Positions 1 to 8,720 of a stretch of DNA of 49,845 nt are shown piece by piece (positions within the stretch are counted from its first letter, which is position 1; every line of letters starts with the position of its first letter). This DNA comes from Candidatus Omnitrophota bacterium (GTDB lineage: Bacteria; Omnitrophota; Gorgyraeia; Gygaellales; Profunditerraquicolaceae), in contig JAPLLV010000031.1 in the NCBI GenBank assembly GCA_026387405.1, positions 1-49,845 of the forward strand. The letters are read 5' to 3'. Below the pieces are notes generated by a model. That model had not been told where the DNA came from. It searched no databases and was given only the letters and a program-made list of their open reading frames with translations. A program made the position numbers and the translations under genes.

Positions 1-1
1 C

Positions 2-3000
2 ATCTCAGTGGGTGGCAACTGGCTAAACTACGGCACTACCGGCACAGGGCTTACGCCTTCGGTGTTCATCGCCGACAACTCAACCGTGATTCTTACCGGC
101 ACAGGCGCCTCAAACACAATTACCTCAGGCCAAACCAACTCTCCATTCTACAACCTCACTCAAAGCGGAACAGCCAGCACAGACACATACACCCTGCAAG
201 ACCCGTTAGTCGTAAGCCACACCCTCACTCTTACCACCGGAACATTGGATACCAAGTCAACCGGCAGCTATGCCATCACCGTAGGAAGCGCCAACCCGGT
301 TAACGGCAACTTTGACCAGTCATCCGTAAATTCAAAATTTGTAGCCCGCAGTTCGCTAATCACTTTAAACGGCAATGGGACATTTACGGCAGACGGGACG
401 AAGGACCAAACGCAATACAACGCGGCTTCGCTGGTGCTGAATGGGGTGAATACGCTGACGTATAATAATTTTACAAATTATACGGCTAATGGTTTTTATA
501 ACCTGACCGTGGGGCAGAGTACGCATACGACGACTCTATCTTCTAACTTCACTGTTTTAAACCTTTTAACTGTGGGTTCAGGGACATTAACAGGTGGCAG
601 TGCTCAAGTATTTTTACTTGGCAGTACCCCATTAAGTTTTGATGCCGCCTCAGTAGTATCTATCTACATCCTTTGGTTTAATAAAGCAGGTTCTCAGACC
701 ATACCATCCCTTGCCAAAGGATACGATTGTCATATTTATTTAAATGCTACTCCTCAAACTGTTACCCAGACTGGCGATGTGGTGTTAAATGGTACAAGAA
801 CGCTTATTCTTACAGATAGTATTGCTGCAGCTGGTTCAAATACTTGGAAAACCGATGGATATAACCTTACCGTTGGCGGAAATCTTCAAATCGGTAGAGG
901 TTCTGATACTGGTTTAAAGAAACTCGACGCTACCAAATACGGCGATGGTATCCCTGCTAACGGAGGCCGAACCTCAACCATCTCAGTGGGCGGCAACTGG
1001 ATTAACTACGGTACCACCGGCACAGGGCTTACGCCGTCGCAGTTCATCGCCGACAACTCAACCGTGATCCTTACCGGCACAGGCGCCTCAAACACAATTA
1101 CCTCGGGTGTTTCCAACTCTCCATTCTACAACCTCACTCAAAACGGAAGCGGCGGAACATACGCATTGCAGGATGCCCTCATTGTCACTAATACCCTTAC
1201 CTTGACTAACGGCACCTTCTCTGTCGGGGGAAAGACCCTGACATTGAACGGCCCGGCAATCGCGGGTACACCGGCTAATCTATCCACCACGTCTTCTTCA
1301 AGCCTTGTCTTCGGCGGCAGCTCAAGTGGAGTTAATATCCCAAGTAGTGTGACCGCACTGAACAATCTCACCATTAACAATACCAATGGTGTTACCTTAA
1401 ACTCAAGCCCGGCCATCTCCGGAACGCTCACCTTAACCAGCGGCGCGCTGGGTGCCAATGGTTATAATATAGGAATAGCCGGCGACTGGACTAATAACGG
1501 CGGCACTTTTACCTACGGTTCAGGCACAGTGACCTTTAATGGCGCTGGTGCACAAGCTATTAATGGAACCTCAAACTCGCAGACCTTTAATAATTTAATC
1601 ATTCAGAAGGCCGCAGGCACAACTCTAAGCGTAGGCGGTTCTACTACTAGTTTAACTGTGAATAACCTCACTGAAACAACCGGGAATTTCATTGCGCCGG
1701 CTACACTTAATATCAATGGTAATCTTACTATTACCGGCGGCACCTTCACTGCCGGTGCCAACACCAATATTAAAGGCGGCTGGTCCAAGGCCATTGCCGC
1801 GACATTCACTCCCAACTCGGGCACAGTCACATTTACAGGAACAGGCGCATCGGCCATCTCCGGCTCAAGCGCGTTCTATAATCTTACCTGCGCGACAGCA
1901 GGGAAGACCTTGACCTTTACGGCAGACACGGCCCAAACTGTTACCAACTCGCTTACTCTTACAGGCACAGCGGCAAATCCAATTATCATCAATGATACGG
2001 GCGCGGGTGCAGTGCCGAAACTGACCGTGAACTCCAGCGCCACACAAAGTATCAACAATGTCAGCATCACCAATAACGACGCCTCAGGCGGCATTCAGCT
2101 TGTGGCGCGCGGCACTGGCTCGTCATTACATGGAGTTGTCACAAATTGGGCGCTCGGTTCAACCGGCACAACCTTTACCTGGACGGGTTTAGTTTCCTCT
2201 GACTGGAACGCCTCCGGAAACTGGGATTTAGGTCTTGTGCCGTCTTCTACTGATAAGGTAATTATGCCGTCAGGCACGCCGAATCAACCGGCTCTTACAG
2301 GCTCGATAAGTTTTGTTAATCTTGATCTGAATGTTTCCCTTGATGTTGGCTCATATACTTTGACCATAAGCGGTAATCTTACCGGTTCCGGGACAATCCA
2401 AGGAGTAAGTCCTACTTTATCTGTCGAAGGATACATCGGAATATTTAATCACCCTATTAATATGTCTGTTACCGGCACTCCTACTATATACGCAGGAAGT
2501 ATGTTTAATAATACTTCTATCGCGTTGTCAGGAGTCAAGCGCCCCTATAATTTCCCAGGGGCAATTCCCGGTTTTGTCTTTATCAACGGTCATCTGGAAG
2601 ATAAAATAGGGCAGAATACTATCCGGCCGGTGTTAAATACCGGCTTAAACCCGCTCTACCGCGGCACGAATAATTTTATCGCTCCCGTTCCCACGATGAT
2701 TACGGTTCCAATGTTTATGCCTATGAGAGGATTTGGAGTTATGCCTATGCCGGCGCCTGTCCCGGCGGCAATACCATTACCTGCTCCTGTGCCTGTTCCT
2801 ATAGTAGTACCGATACCTTCAATTGCGCCTGCTGTACATATGCCGCCTGTTATTGCGCCTGAAGAATTCATCGGCGCGAGGACTCATTCAATCCTTCCTC
2901 AGATCGCCACCTCAGAAACATTCCTTGGCAATATCGCCGAGGCGAATCTGCCTGAGCCTTTATTTAGAGGCATTGCAACCTCTGTTAATCTGCCTCTACC

Positions 3001-3538
3001 GGTAACCTTTGAGGAATTCAGGGGGAGCCTGGCCGGAGTAAATCTGCCGCAGCCTGCCATTGCCCCGGGATTTAAAGGCATAAGTTCAGAAGGCCTGCTG
3101 CCGCCTGTTATTGCGCCTGAAGAATTCATCGGCGCGAGGACTCATTCAATCCTTCCTCAGATCGCTACTCTAGAAACATTCCTTGGCAATATCGCCGAGG
3201 TGAATCTGCCTGAGCCTTTATTTAGAGGCATTGCAACCTCTGTTAATCTGCCTCTACCGGTAATCTTTGAGGAATTCAGGGGGAGCCTGGCCGGAGTAAA
3301 TCTGCCGCAGCCTGCCATTGCCCCGGGATTTAAAGGCATAAGTTTAAAGACAGCAATACCAATAGTAGAATCTTTAGTTATTAAAGAGATTGTTCCGGGA
3401 ACGAGGGTTGAGCTTATGTTTCCTGGGGGAAAGAATATAATTCCGACTTATGGGATAGGTATTCCGTTTGGGGTAGAAGGCCCGGTTATGGACACTAAAA
3501 TACGGTTAGAGAAAGAGAAAGGAAAACAAGAGCGATAA
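2..3538 (+). CDS. Large repetitive secreted/surface protein, 3' part (5' end outside window)
   Basis: The reading frame is open from the first bases, so the N-terminus lies upstream. About 1,178 residues are visible. They are rich in Thr, Ser, Asn and Gly with short alternating hydrophobic strands (LTLTSG, NNLTI, GNLTITGG), as in parallel beta-helix adhesins of the filamentous haemagglutinin type. A block beginning GGNW and containing FIADNSTVILTGTGAS occurs twice, 978 bp apart (about 2-170 and 979-1148). Near residues 725-760 there is a WTG..S.DW..SGNWD motif of the kind seen in large exoproteins. A Pro/Met/Val-rich linker follows, then two nearly identical 86-residue units. No autotransporter barrel, LPXTG or PEP-CTERM signal is visible at the C-terminus. 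Base composition varies along the gene, suggesting a mosaic. An extracellular adhesin or matrix role is inference. Confidence 0.7.
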   Translation: MSVGGNWLNYGTTGTGLTPSVFIADNSTVILTGTGASNTITSGQTNSPFYNLTQSGTASTDTYTLQDPLVVSHTLTLTTGTLDTKSTGSYAITVGSANPVNGNFDQSSVNSKFVARSSLITLNGNGTFTADGTKDQTQYNAASLVLNGVNTLTYNNFTNYTANGFYNLTVGQSTHTTTLSSNFTVLNLLTVGSGTLTGGSAQVFLLGSTPLSFDAASVVSIYILWFNKAGSQTIPSLAKGYDCHIYLNATPQTVTQTGDVVLNGTRTLILTDSIAAAGSNTWKTDGYNLTVGGNLQIGRGSDTGLKKLDATKYGDGIPANGGRTSTISVGGNWINYGTTGTGLTPSQFIADNSTVILTGTGASNTITSGVSNSPFYNLTQNGSGGTYALQDALIVTNTLTLTNGTFSVGGKTLTLNGPAIAGTPANLSTTSSSSLVFGGSSSGVNIPSSVTALNNLTINNTNGVTLNSSPAISGTLTLTSGALGANGYNIGIAGDWTNNGGTFTYGSGTVTFNGAGAQAINGTSNSQTFNNLIIQKAAGTTLSVGGSTTSLTVNNLTETTGNFIAPATLNINGNLTITGGTFTAGANTNIKGGWSKAIAATFTPNSGTVTFTGTGASAISGSSAFYNLTCATAGKTLTFTADTAQTVTNSLTLTGTAANPIIINDTGAGAVPKLTVNSSATQSINNVSITNNDASGGIQLVARGTGSSLHGVVTNWALGSTGTTFTWTGLVSSDWNASGNWDLGLVPSSTDKVIMPSGTPNQPALTGSISFVNLDLNVSLDVGSYTLTISGNLTGSGTIQGVSPTLSVEGYIGIFNHPINMSVTGTPTIYAGSMFNNTSIALSGVKRPYNFPGAIPGFVFINGHLEDKIGQNTIRPVLNTGLNPLYRGTNNFIAPVPTMITVPMFMPMRGFGVMPMPAPVPAAIPLPAPVPVPIVVPIPSIAPAVHMPPVIAPEEFIGARTHSILPQIATSETFLGNIAEANLPEPLFRGIATSVNLPLPVTFEEFRGSLAGVNLPQPAIAPGFKGISSEGLLPPVIAPEEFIGARTHSILPQIATLETFLGNIAEVNLPEPLFRGIATSVNLPLPVIFEEFRGSLAGVNLPQPAIAPGFKGISLKTAIPIVESLVIKEIVPGTRVELMFPGGKNIIPTYGIGIPFGVEGPVMDTKIRLEKEKGKQER
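2842..3345 (+). repeat. Tandem 258-bp coding repeat, two copies
   Basis: Two head-to-tail copies of an 86-codon unit (2842-3099 and 3100-about 3345) differ by only a handful of bases, for example gccacctcag against gctactctag. The unit encodes PPVIAPEEFIGARTHSILPQ and then motifs ending in NLP or LP plus F(K/R)G. Within the unit there is a shorter period of about 16-20 residues, so the repeat is itself built from smaller repeats. The few differences indicate recent duplication. Confidence 0.85.
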
Positions 3539-3543
3539 CCTTT

Positions 3544-3960
3544 TTATTGCACTTTGAAGATAGTGGATTTTAGAGTTTGTTTCCCAAAATTTAAATCTAT
3601 TCTATATTGTCCGACCGGTAGTTTTTTGCCCTCCGGCATGGTCAGCGAAACGCTGCCCGAGCCTTCTTTTCTCGGTATCGTAAAATTATAATCTAGTATA
3701 TGAATATTGTCCGTGACAAAATACCATCGAGCCATAACTGTTGTATTGACTTCAGTATTCTTCCATTGAAACCAACAGAATACTTTTTGGGTTCCATCAG
3801 GGAAGACACCGGTTACGCCAAGAGGCATTAGTTTCTCATCTATCCCCTTCGCCGTCTTGATATCAGTTATATTTATAGCGGTAGTTTGCTGCAAAGAACA
3901 AGCAGATAAAATAAAAGCCATCAATAGAACCAAACAAATGTTTTTCTTTTCGACCAGCAT
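3544..3960 (-). CDS. Putative small lipoprotein
   Basis: The protein has 138 residues and starts MLVEKKNICLVLLMAFILSACS. It has a basic start, a hydrophobic stretch and the lipobox LSAC, so lipidation and export are likely. I chose the ATG at 3960. A GTG two codons upstream belongs to the ribosome-binding site GGAGGTG itself. The mature part is mostly beta-strand-like (VFCWFQWKN, ARWYFVTDN, GSGSVSLTMPEGKKLPVGQYRIDLNF) and reads like a small Ig/FN3-type sandwich domain. I do not recognise a named family. It ends 5 bp from the convergent surface-protein gene. Confidence 0.6.
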   Translation of the reverse strand: MLVEKKNICLVLLMAFILSACSLQQTTAINITDIKTAKGIDEKLMPLGVTGVFPDGTQKVFCWFQWKNTEVNTTVMARWYFVTDNIHILDYNFTIPRKEGSGSVSLTMPEGKKLPVGQYRIDLNFGKQTLKSTIFKVQ

Positions 3961-4002
3961 ATTCACCTCCGTATAGCTATTTTTCTGACCCGCTATATTA
4001 AA

Positions 4003-5379
4003 TCATCTTTTCGTTATTAAAGCAAGGAAATTTCTATTTAACAATTTTTTGGCTAAAAAAGGACAGATTATAACAGCGCATGGAAAAGTGATATAGTTCC
4101 AGATATAGCCAGAGACAAGAAGGGCATAGCTCAAAACAAAAAATAAGCATATTTCCAAGAGGATTATCATGGCGGCCTTTGGCGCGCTAAGTAATAATAA
4201 AAAAATAGATGCTAAAATCACGCCGATAATTATAACCATCTTTTCAATTAATTTTGGCACTTCTTTTAGAAAGTCATGCGTGTAAAGAGCAAGAAAGGCA
4301 TTTGCATTCAGGATCACTCCCGGCAAGAAGCCAAAAGAGGTGTTTTGGATATCTTGGAACAAGGCAGGCAAAACACCTATTAAAACAATTTTATTTTTTA
4401 CAAGGCGCGGATCGAAATCTCCTTTTAAGGCATGGTAAAAGGAGATATTTTGAAAATTTTTAGTATGCGCGCGAAAATGTATGAGGAAAGATTTGCTGAC
4501 GGGATCAACGGGTACATACCATTTTTCGCCAAACTTACTTTGGAAAGTAACCGCGTTGCCTTTCTCCGCTATAGAAGCAATATCGATTCCCTTGGCGGCT
4601 TTAAGAATTTGCATTTCCCAAAACAGAAAACCTTCTTGTTTTTTCTCTTTGCTAACCAGATAGATTAGGTTTCTGCGGATTATGCCATCTTCATCCTGAA
4701 GCTTTGTTGTGATGCCATAAGTGGCGTTGCTTCCAAACGATAGAGCATCAGGGATAGTTAAGTATCCGTATTCATTGATAGTGGTGGCAAGGATCACTTT
4801 ATTAGAATCTAAAGCTTTCTGAAGAAGGGCATCGTCTTCCTTGGCAGATTTACCGAAATAAGCCAAGTCGATCCCAATCACCCGTGGCGCTGCTTTTTTA
4901 AGATTTTCGATAACGGCAGCGAAATCTGAACGCGGATAGGGCCAGCGATATGGCATATTCGATACTGTTTCGTTATCAATGCCGACGATAACAATATCGT
5001 TGCAGGCCGTAGGCGGAGCTCTAAGGATATATTCCAAATGGAGCAGCCCGCCATAAATTCTGCGGTCTATATTCTTAAGAAAAGGTTGGTAATCGAAATA
5101 AAATAGCGGAAAAGTTGAGAGAAGCAGGGATGTTCCGATAATCAATATTTTTTGTTTCAGGGAGATAGCAAGCGCTTTCGCCGGAATATAGAGATACTCC
5201 TCTTGCTGACTAAGGGCATTGGCAAGATCTCCTTCGCTTACAAACCCATTTTTAAGCAGTATCTGGCCAATAAGGCCACCTTCATTTTTTTGTATCTTCA
5301 AGGCGGCCTCAAGTTCTGTTTTAGTCAGCAGCCCTTTTTCAATCAGGATTTCTCCAAGCCTTTTAGGTCTTTTTTCCAT
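4003..5379 (-). CDS. MshEN-CHASE2 membrane sensor protein
   Basis: Residues about 5-65 carry two RLGxxL..G..(L)..AL..Q-type repeats (KRLGEILIEKGLL, LIGQILLKNGFV). This is the layout of the GspE/MshE N-terminal domain, which binds c-di-GMP in some proteins. A transmembrane helix follows, then a CHASE2 extracytoplasmic sensor domain (IVIVGIDNETVSNMPYRWPYPR, RVIGIDLAYFGK, DEDGIIRRNLIYL). Three C-terminal membrane helices end the protein. CHASE2 usually precedes a cyclase or kinase, but here nothing catalytic follows, so output must be through a partner or not exist. The start is ambiguous: ATG at 5379 is preferred, a TTG at 5409 would add ten residues, and neither has a good ribosome-binding site. 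Confidence 0.72.
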   Translation of the reverse strand: MEKRPKRLGEILIEKGLLTKTELEAALKIQKNEGGLIGQILLKNGFVSEGDLANALSQQEEYLYIPAKALAISLKQKILIIGTSLLLSTFPLFYFDYQPFLKNIDRRIYGGLLHLEYILRAPPTACNDIVIVGIDNETVSNMPYRWPYPRSDFAAVIENLKKAAPRVIGIDLAYFGKSAKEDDALLQKALDSNKVILATTINEYGYLTIPDALSFGSNATYGITTKLQDEDGIIRRNLIYLVSKEKKQEGFLFWEMQILKAAKGIDIASIAEKGNAVTFQSKFGEKWYVPVDPVSKSFLIHFRAHTKNFQNISFYHALKGDFDPRLVKNKIVLIGVLPALFQDIQNTSFGFLPGVILNANAFLALYTHDFLKEVPKLIEKMVIIIGVILASIFLLLLSAPKAAMIILLEICLFFVLSYALLVSGYIWNYITFPCAVIICPFLAKKLLNRNFLALITKR

Positions 5380-5548
5380 AATATTTTGTTTAATTTCTGG
5401 AAAAACCAAAAAGAAGTAATTAAGGGTTTCGGGAAATTACATGAAATTTAATCAGAACGGCCCACTGTGTTTGTTATTCTATATCATCTTTTTAGTCATT
5501 GCAACAAATTAGATTTACAGTATCGCTTTAATTAAACTTATTTTATGA

Positions 5549-5554
5549 TATAAT
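5549..5554 (+). promoter_or_regulatory. Probable -10 box (TATAAT) for the deacetylase gene
   Basis: A perfect TATAAT lies 10 bp before the ATG at 5564. The -35 region is poor. Transcription would start only about 1-3 nt before the start codon, so a nearly leaderless mRNA is implied. It sits in the 184-bp divergent gap with the MshEN-CHASE2 gene. Confidence 0.35.
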
Positions 5555-5563
5555 ACCGCGAAT

Positions 5564-6307
5564 ATGAATAATAAAATTAGAAGAATAGTTATATTCTCGG
5601 CAGTCTTCATATTGTGCGCCGCTATCGGCGTGGCGGCATTCACGGTATTCTTTGACCAGGCGGTCATAGTCAGGAGGAAGACTATCTATCGCATTAATAC
5701 TCCTGATAAGGTCGTAGCTATAACGTTTGACGACGGCCCTTCACCGGTTTGGACGCCAAAGATACTTGACGCGCTTAAAAAGGCAGGCGTCAAGGCCACA
5801 TTCTTTATGATCGGGGAACATATAGTCAGGTATCCGGAAGTGGCGCGCAGGGTCAGGGATGAGGGGCATGAGATCGGCAATCATAGTTATGACCACCACG
5901 TGCTTCTGCGTTATTCGATGGATTCTCTTGCGCAGGAGATAAAAAAGGACGAGAAGGTTATTCAAGAGGTTACCGGAGTCACTACGCATTATTTTCGTCC
6001 GCCCAAGGCCTGGCTTACCTCAAAAGAGAAGAAAAAGGTTGAAGGTATGGGCTATAGGGTGGTCCTCTGGTCGCTTAATTCCAAAGACTGGGTGACCTTT
6101 GATGAAAAATATATCGTGGGGTATCTTGCGCGCAACATCCGGCCCGGAGATATTATACTTTTTCACGATAGCGGCGGGGTCTTTGTTACCGAAGGCGGTA
6201 ATCGCAGTGAGACCGTAAAGGCTATCCCCAGGCTGGTAGAAAAACTAAGGGCAAAAGGTTACAAGTTTGTGACTATAACCGGGCTATTGGATTACGCAAA
6301 ACAATGA
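5564..6307 (+). CDS. Polysaccharide deacetylase (NodB/CE4 family), membrane-anchored
   Basis: The 247-residue protein has an N-terminal hydrophobic anchor (residues 8-30), then a NodB homology domain. Motif 1 is TFDDGP (54-59; catalytic base D56, metal ligand D57). Motif 2 is HSYDH (107-111, metal ligands H107 and H111). Motif 3 is RPPK (145-148), a variant of the usual R.PY/G. Motif 5 is LFHD (199-202). The family removes N- or O-acetyl groups from chitin-like polymers, peptidoglycan or xylan in a metal-dependent way; the substrate here cannot be told. Its stop overlaps the start of the next gene (ATGA), so it is probably co-transcribed with the glycosyltransferase, which suggests envelope polysaccharide modification. 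Confidence 0.88.
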   Translation: MNNKIRRIVIFSAVFILCAAIGVAAFTVFFDQAVIVRRKTIYRINTPDKVVAITFDDGPSPVWTPKILDALKKAGVKATFFMIGEHIVRYPEVARRVRDEGHEIGNHSYDHHVLLRYSMDSLAQEIKKDEKVIQEVTGVTTHYFRPPKAWLTSKEKKKVEGMGYRVVLWSLNSKDWVTFDEKYIVGYLARNIRPGDIILFHDSGGVFVTEGGNRSETVKAIPRLVEKLRAKGYKFVTITGLLDYAKQ

Positions 6308-8010
6308 AAACACGGACATCCAGTGAAATCCCGCTGAAGCAGGAATGCGAAAGCGGGATGAAAAAGACCGACCTTAAGTATATACTCATTTTGCTCGGCC
6401 TATCGTATCTGTTTTTCATGATAGGCAGCGGCAGCCTCGCCCTTACTAATCCTGACGAAGTATTTTACGGCCAGACCGCCAAGGAGATGATCTCTCACCA
6501 CAGTTGGATGACTCCTTATCTGTTTGATAAGCCGCAGTTTGAAAAACCCATTCTTTTGTATTGGTTTTTGCGTTTGGCATACGGGATCTTCGGGATCTCC
6601 AGTTTCGCCGCGCGGTTTTTCCCCGCCTTGTTTGCCGCAGCAGGCGTGTTGTCAACATACCTGTTGGCCGCACTGTTCTTTGGCGACCGCAAAAAGGCCT
6701 TCCTCGCGGGCTTGATCCTCGCCTCCGGCGGACTTTACATCGGATTAGCCAGGACCGTATTTACCGATTTGATCTTTTCTATATTTATACTCCTGGCATT
6801 ACATTCGTTCCTCCTTGCGTATCTTGATAGAAGAAAGGAGGGGGCGGGGATATTATTATTCTTTATTTTTTCAAGCCTCGCCGTATTGACCAAGGGGCCG
6901 CTGGGATTATTGATCCCGCTATTTATAATCCTCTTATTCCTATTTTTCAAAAGAGAGTTTAAGTTCTTATTTACCCCGTATTTTTTCTGGGGCGCGGTCA
7001 TCTTTATTATTACTACATTTCCCTGGTATGTTTTCATGATCCGGAGATTCGGCGGGGCATTTACGCACGAGTTTTTTTATAACGACCATATAAGGCGGAT
7101 TTTAGAGGCAGAGCACACAAGCAACGATACCTGGTATTTCTATCCTTTGTCGATGTTCGGCTGCATGTTTCCCTGGAGCCTGTTCGTTCTTGCGGGGGCA
7201 GTCCATTTATTCAGGCGCGTCAGGTCCGGGTCAACGCCGGTTTATCTTTTCTTGGCTTGCTGGATAGGCGTGGTCTTCCTGGTCTTTCAATCCGCGCACT
7301 CAAAATTAGTCAGCTATATCTTTCCTTTGTTTCCCGCCCTGGCTATCATGAGCGGCGATTTTATATACAGCCATGCCCCATCGGCGAGTAAGGGCCGTAT
7401 GTTTTTCCTCCTCTGTTTTTCCTCTGTGGCGGCTTTGGTTGTTTTCCCCATTGGCCTGGTGGTGGCGCGGCTGCGATTCCCGGAATATCTTCCGCAGCAG
7501 TGTCCGGTATTCCTTTTTATTCTCGCCTACTCGGCGCTTATTGCCGCGGCGCTATTTTTTGTTTTCAGGCGCGAATTTTTAAGAAGTATTTATCTCCTTT
7601 CTTTATCAATACCGCTCTTATTGGTGTTTTTCGCCGCCATAGATAAGCATGTTGAGCCGTATATATCCAGCCGCGAGGCATGTGACTTTCTTTTAAAAAA
7701 CTACAAGGTCGATAATACCATACTTTGTTCCAAGCCTTTCCTGCGCGGCGTGCGATATTGTTCCGATAAAGAAGTCGCCGTCGTGGATCCCTATGGCTCA
7801 AATTTTTTCAGTCCCCACCCGGTGCTTTTTCTGGATACCGATGAAAAGATAAAAGGATTTATGCAGAGGCAAGGTATAACCTACGGCGTCTTTAAGAAGT
7901 CCGTCATCAGCGACATTGAGCGCGCGCTGGGTAAAGCTGCCAGGTTGGAAGTGCTTAAGGTGATCGGTAATGAGTATGTCGTGCGGGTGGATTTTAGCAA
8001 GGCAAGCTGA
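6304..8010 (+). CDS. ArnT/PMT-like membrane glycosyltransferase
   Basis: The protein has 568 residues and about 11-12 hydrophobic helices. The first periplasmic loop contains NPDEVFYGQTAKEM, the acidic motif of GT-C enzymes of the ArnT/PMT family that use polyprenyl-phosphate sugars. Other family-like segments are ARTVFTDLIFSIF, LTKGPLGLLIPL and FPWYVFM. Such enzymes move a sugar from a lipid carrier to lipid A or protein outside the membrane. The first ATG overlaps the deacetylase stop. The first 18 codons fall in a hairpin-forming repeat (tcccgct...agcggga), so an alternative start at 6358 (MKKTDLKYILIL) is quite possible. The acceptor is unknown. Confidence 0.82.
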   Translation: MKTRTSSEIPLKQECESGMKKTDLKYILILLGLSYLFFMIGSGSLALTNPDEVFYGQTAKEMISHHSWMTPYLFDKPQFEKPILLYWFLRLAYGIFGISSFAARFFPALFAAAGVLSTYLLAALFFGDRKKAFLAGLILASGGLYIGLARTVFTDLIFSIFILLALHSFLLAYLDRRKEGAGILLFFIFSSLAVLTKGPLGLLIPLFIILLFLFFKREFKFLFTPYFFWGAVIFIITTFPWYVFMIRRFGGAFTHEFFYNDHIRRILEAEHTSNDTWYFYPLSMFGCMFPWSLFVLAGAVHLFRRVRSGSTPVYLFLACWIGVVFLVFQSAHSKLVSYIFPLFPALAIMSGDFIYSHAPSASKGRMFFLLCFSSVAALVVFPIGLVVARLRFPEYLPQQCPVFLFILAYSALIAAALFFVFRREFLRSIYLLSLSIPLLLVFFAAIDKHVEPYISSREACDFLLKNYKVDNTILCSKPFLRGVRYCSDKEVAVVDPYGSNFFSPHPVLFLDTDEKIKGFMQRQGITYGVFKKSVISDIERALGKAARLEVLKVIGNEYVVRVDFSKAS

Positions 8011-8022
8011 TTGCCTATTATG

Positions 8023-8050
8023 TTGACAGGAGCAGTATTAATAGTAAAAT
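8023..8050 (+). promoter_or_regulatory. Promoter for pyrE (TTGACA-16-TAAAAT)
   Basis: TTGACA at 8023-8028 and TAAAAT at 8045-8050 are separated by 16 bp. The expected start of transcription (about 8056-8058) coincides with the pyrE ATG, and no Shine-Dalgarno sequence is present, so a leaderless transcript is likely. Confidence 0.55.
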
Positions 8051-8057
8051 TAATATT

Positions 8058-8621
8058 ATGGCAGAGCAGACAGTTAAAGAGATGAAGGTGAAATTGGCCG
8101 CGCTTTTAAAGAGGGAGGCCTTGAAGCGGGGGAGGTTTGTCCTGTCTTCGGGCAAGGTCAGCGATTATTACCTTGATGGCCGGGTGATCACCCTGACCCC
8201 GGAAGGCGCGCACCTGGTGGCTAGTATTATCCTGGATTACGTCAAGGATAACCATATTGACGCGGTAGGAGGCCCGACATTGGGCGCAGACCCGATAGTA
8301 GGGGCGGTTGCAGCCTTGGCCCATCTGAATGATATTCCTCTACGGACTTTTATCGTGCGTAAGGCGGTTAAGGAGCATGGCACACAGCGCCAGATTGAGG
8401 GGCCAACGCTTGATCCGGGCCTGAACGTGCTTCTGGTGGATGATGTGGCTACTACGGGTAAGGCGATCCTGGAGGCCAAAGAGGCCCTGGAGAAGATAGG
8501 TATAAAACCGGGCCATGCGTTGGTTATCGTGGACAGGCAGGAAGGCGCTAGCGAGAATCTGGCGGCATCCGGCTTGAAACTTGAGGCTATTTTCCAGATA
8601 AAAGAGCTTTTGGCCCCGTAA
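8058..8621 (+). CDS. pyrE: Orotate phosphoribosyltransferase
   Basis: The 187-residue protein matches the usual length. It converts orotate plus PRPP to orotidine 5'-phosphate in pyrimidine synthesis. The PRPP-binding loop is LLVDDVATTGKA (about 125-136), and the catalytic flexible loop contains RKAVKEHGTQ (101-110). N-terminal FVLSSGKVSDYYLDGR (28-42) is the substrate-binding segment typical of PyrE. No other pyr gene is adjacent. The start at 8058 is the only good ATG and coincides with the predicted transcription start. Confidence 0.92.
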   Translation: MAEQTVKEMKVKLAALLKREALKRGRFVLSSGKVSDYYLDGRVITLTPEGAHLVASIILDYVKDNHIDAVGGPTLGADPIVGAVAALAHLNDIPLRTFIVRKAVKEHGTQRQIEGPTLDPGLNVLLVDDVATTGKAILEAKEALEKIGIKPGHALVIVDRQEGASENLAASGLKLEAIFQIKELLAP

Positions 8622-8635
8622 GATGTTTAGAGGCT

Positions 8636-8672
8636 ATGAAAGAGCATCGAAGTATATCAAATAGTATCAGAT
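8636..8672. repeat. Short degenerate direct repeats (ATCAAATAGTATCAGATAG)
   Basis: The gap between pyrE and the flavoprotein gene contains consecutive copies of a roughly 11-bp unit (tatatcaaatag, tatcagatag, tttcagaag). Composition and style resemble the other short repeat clusters in the window. No coding or terminator signal is evident. Confidence 0.35.
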
Positions 8673-8720
8673 AGTTTCAGAAGGAATAAGATAACAATTG
8701 ATAGTAGTATAGAGTATCTT

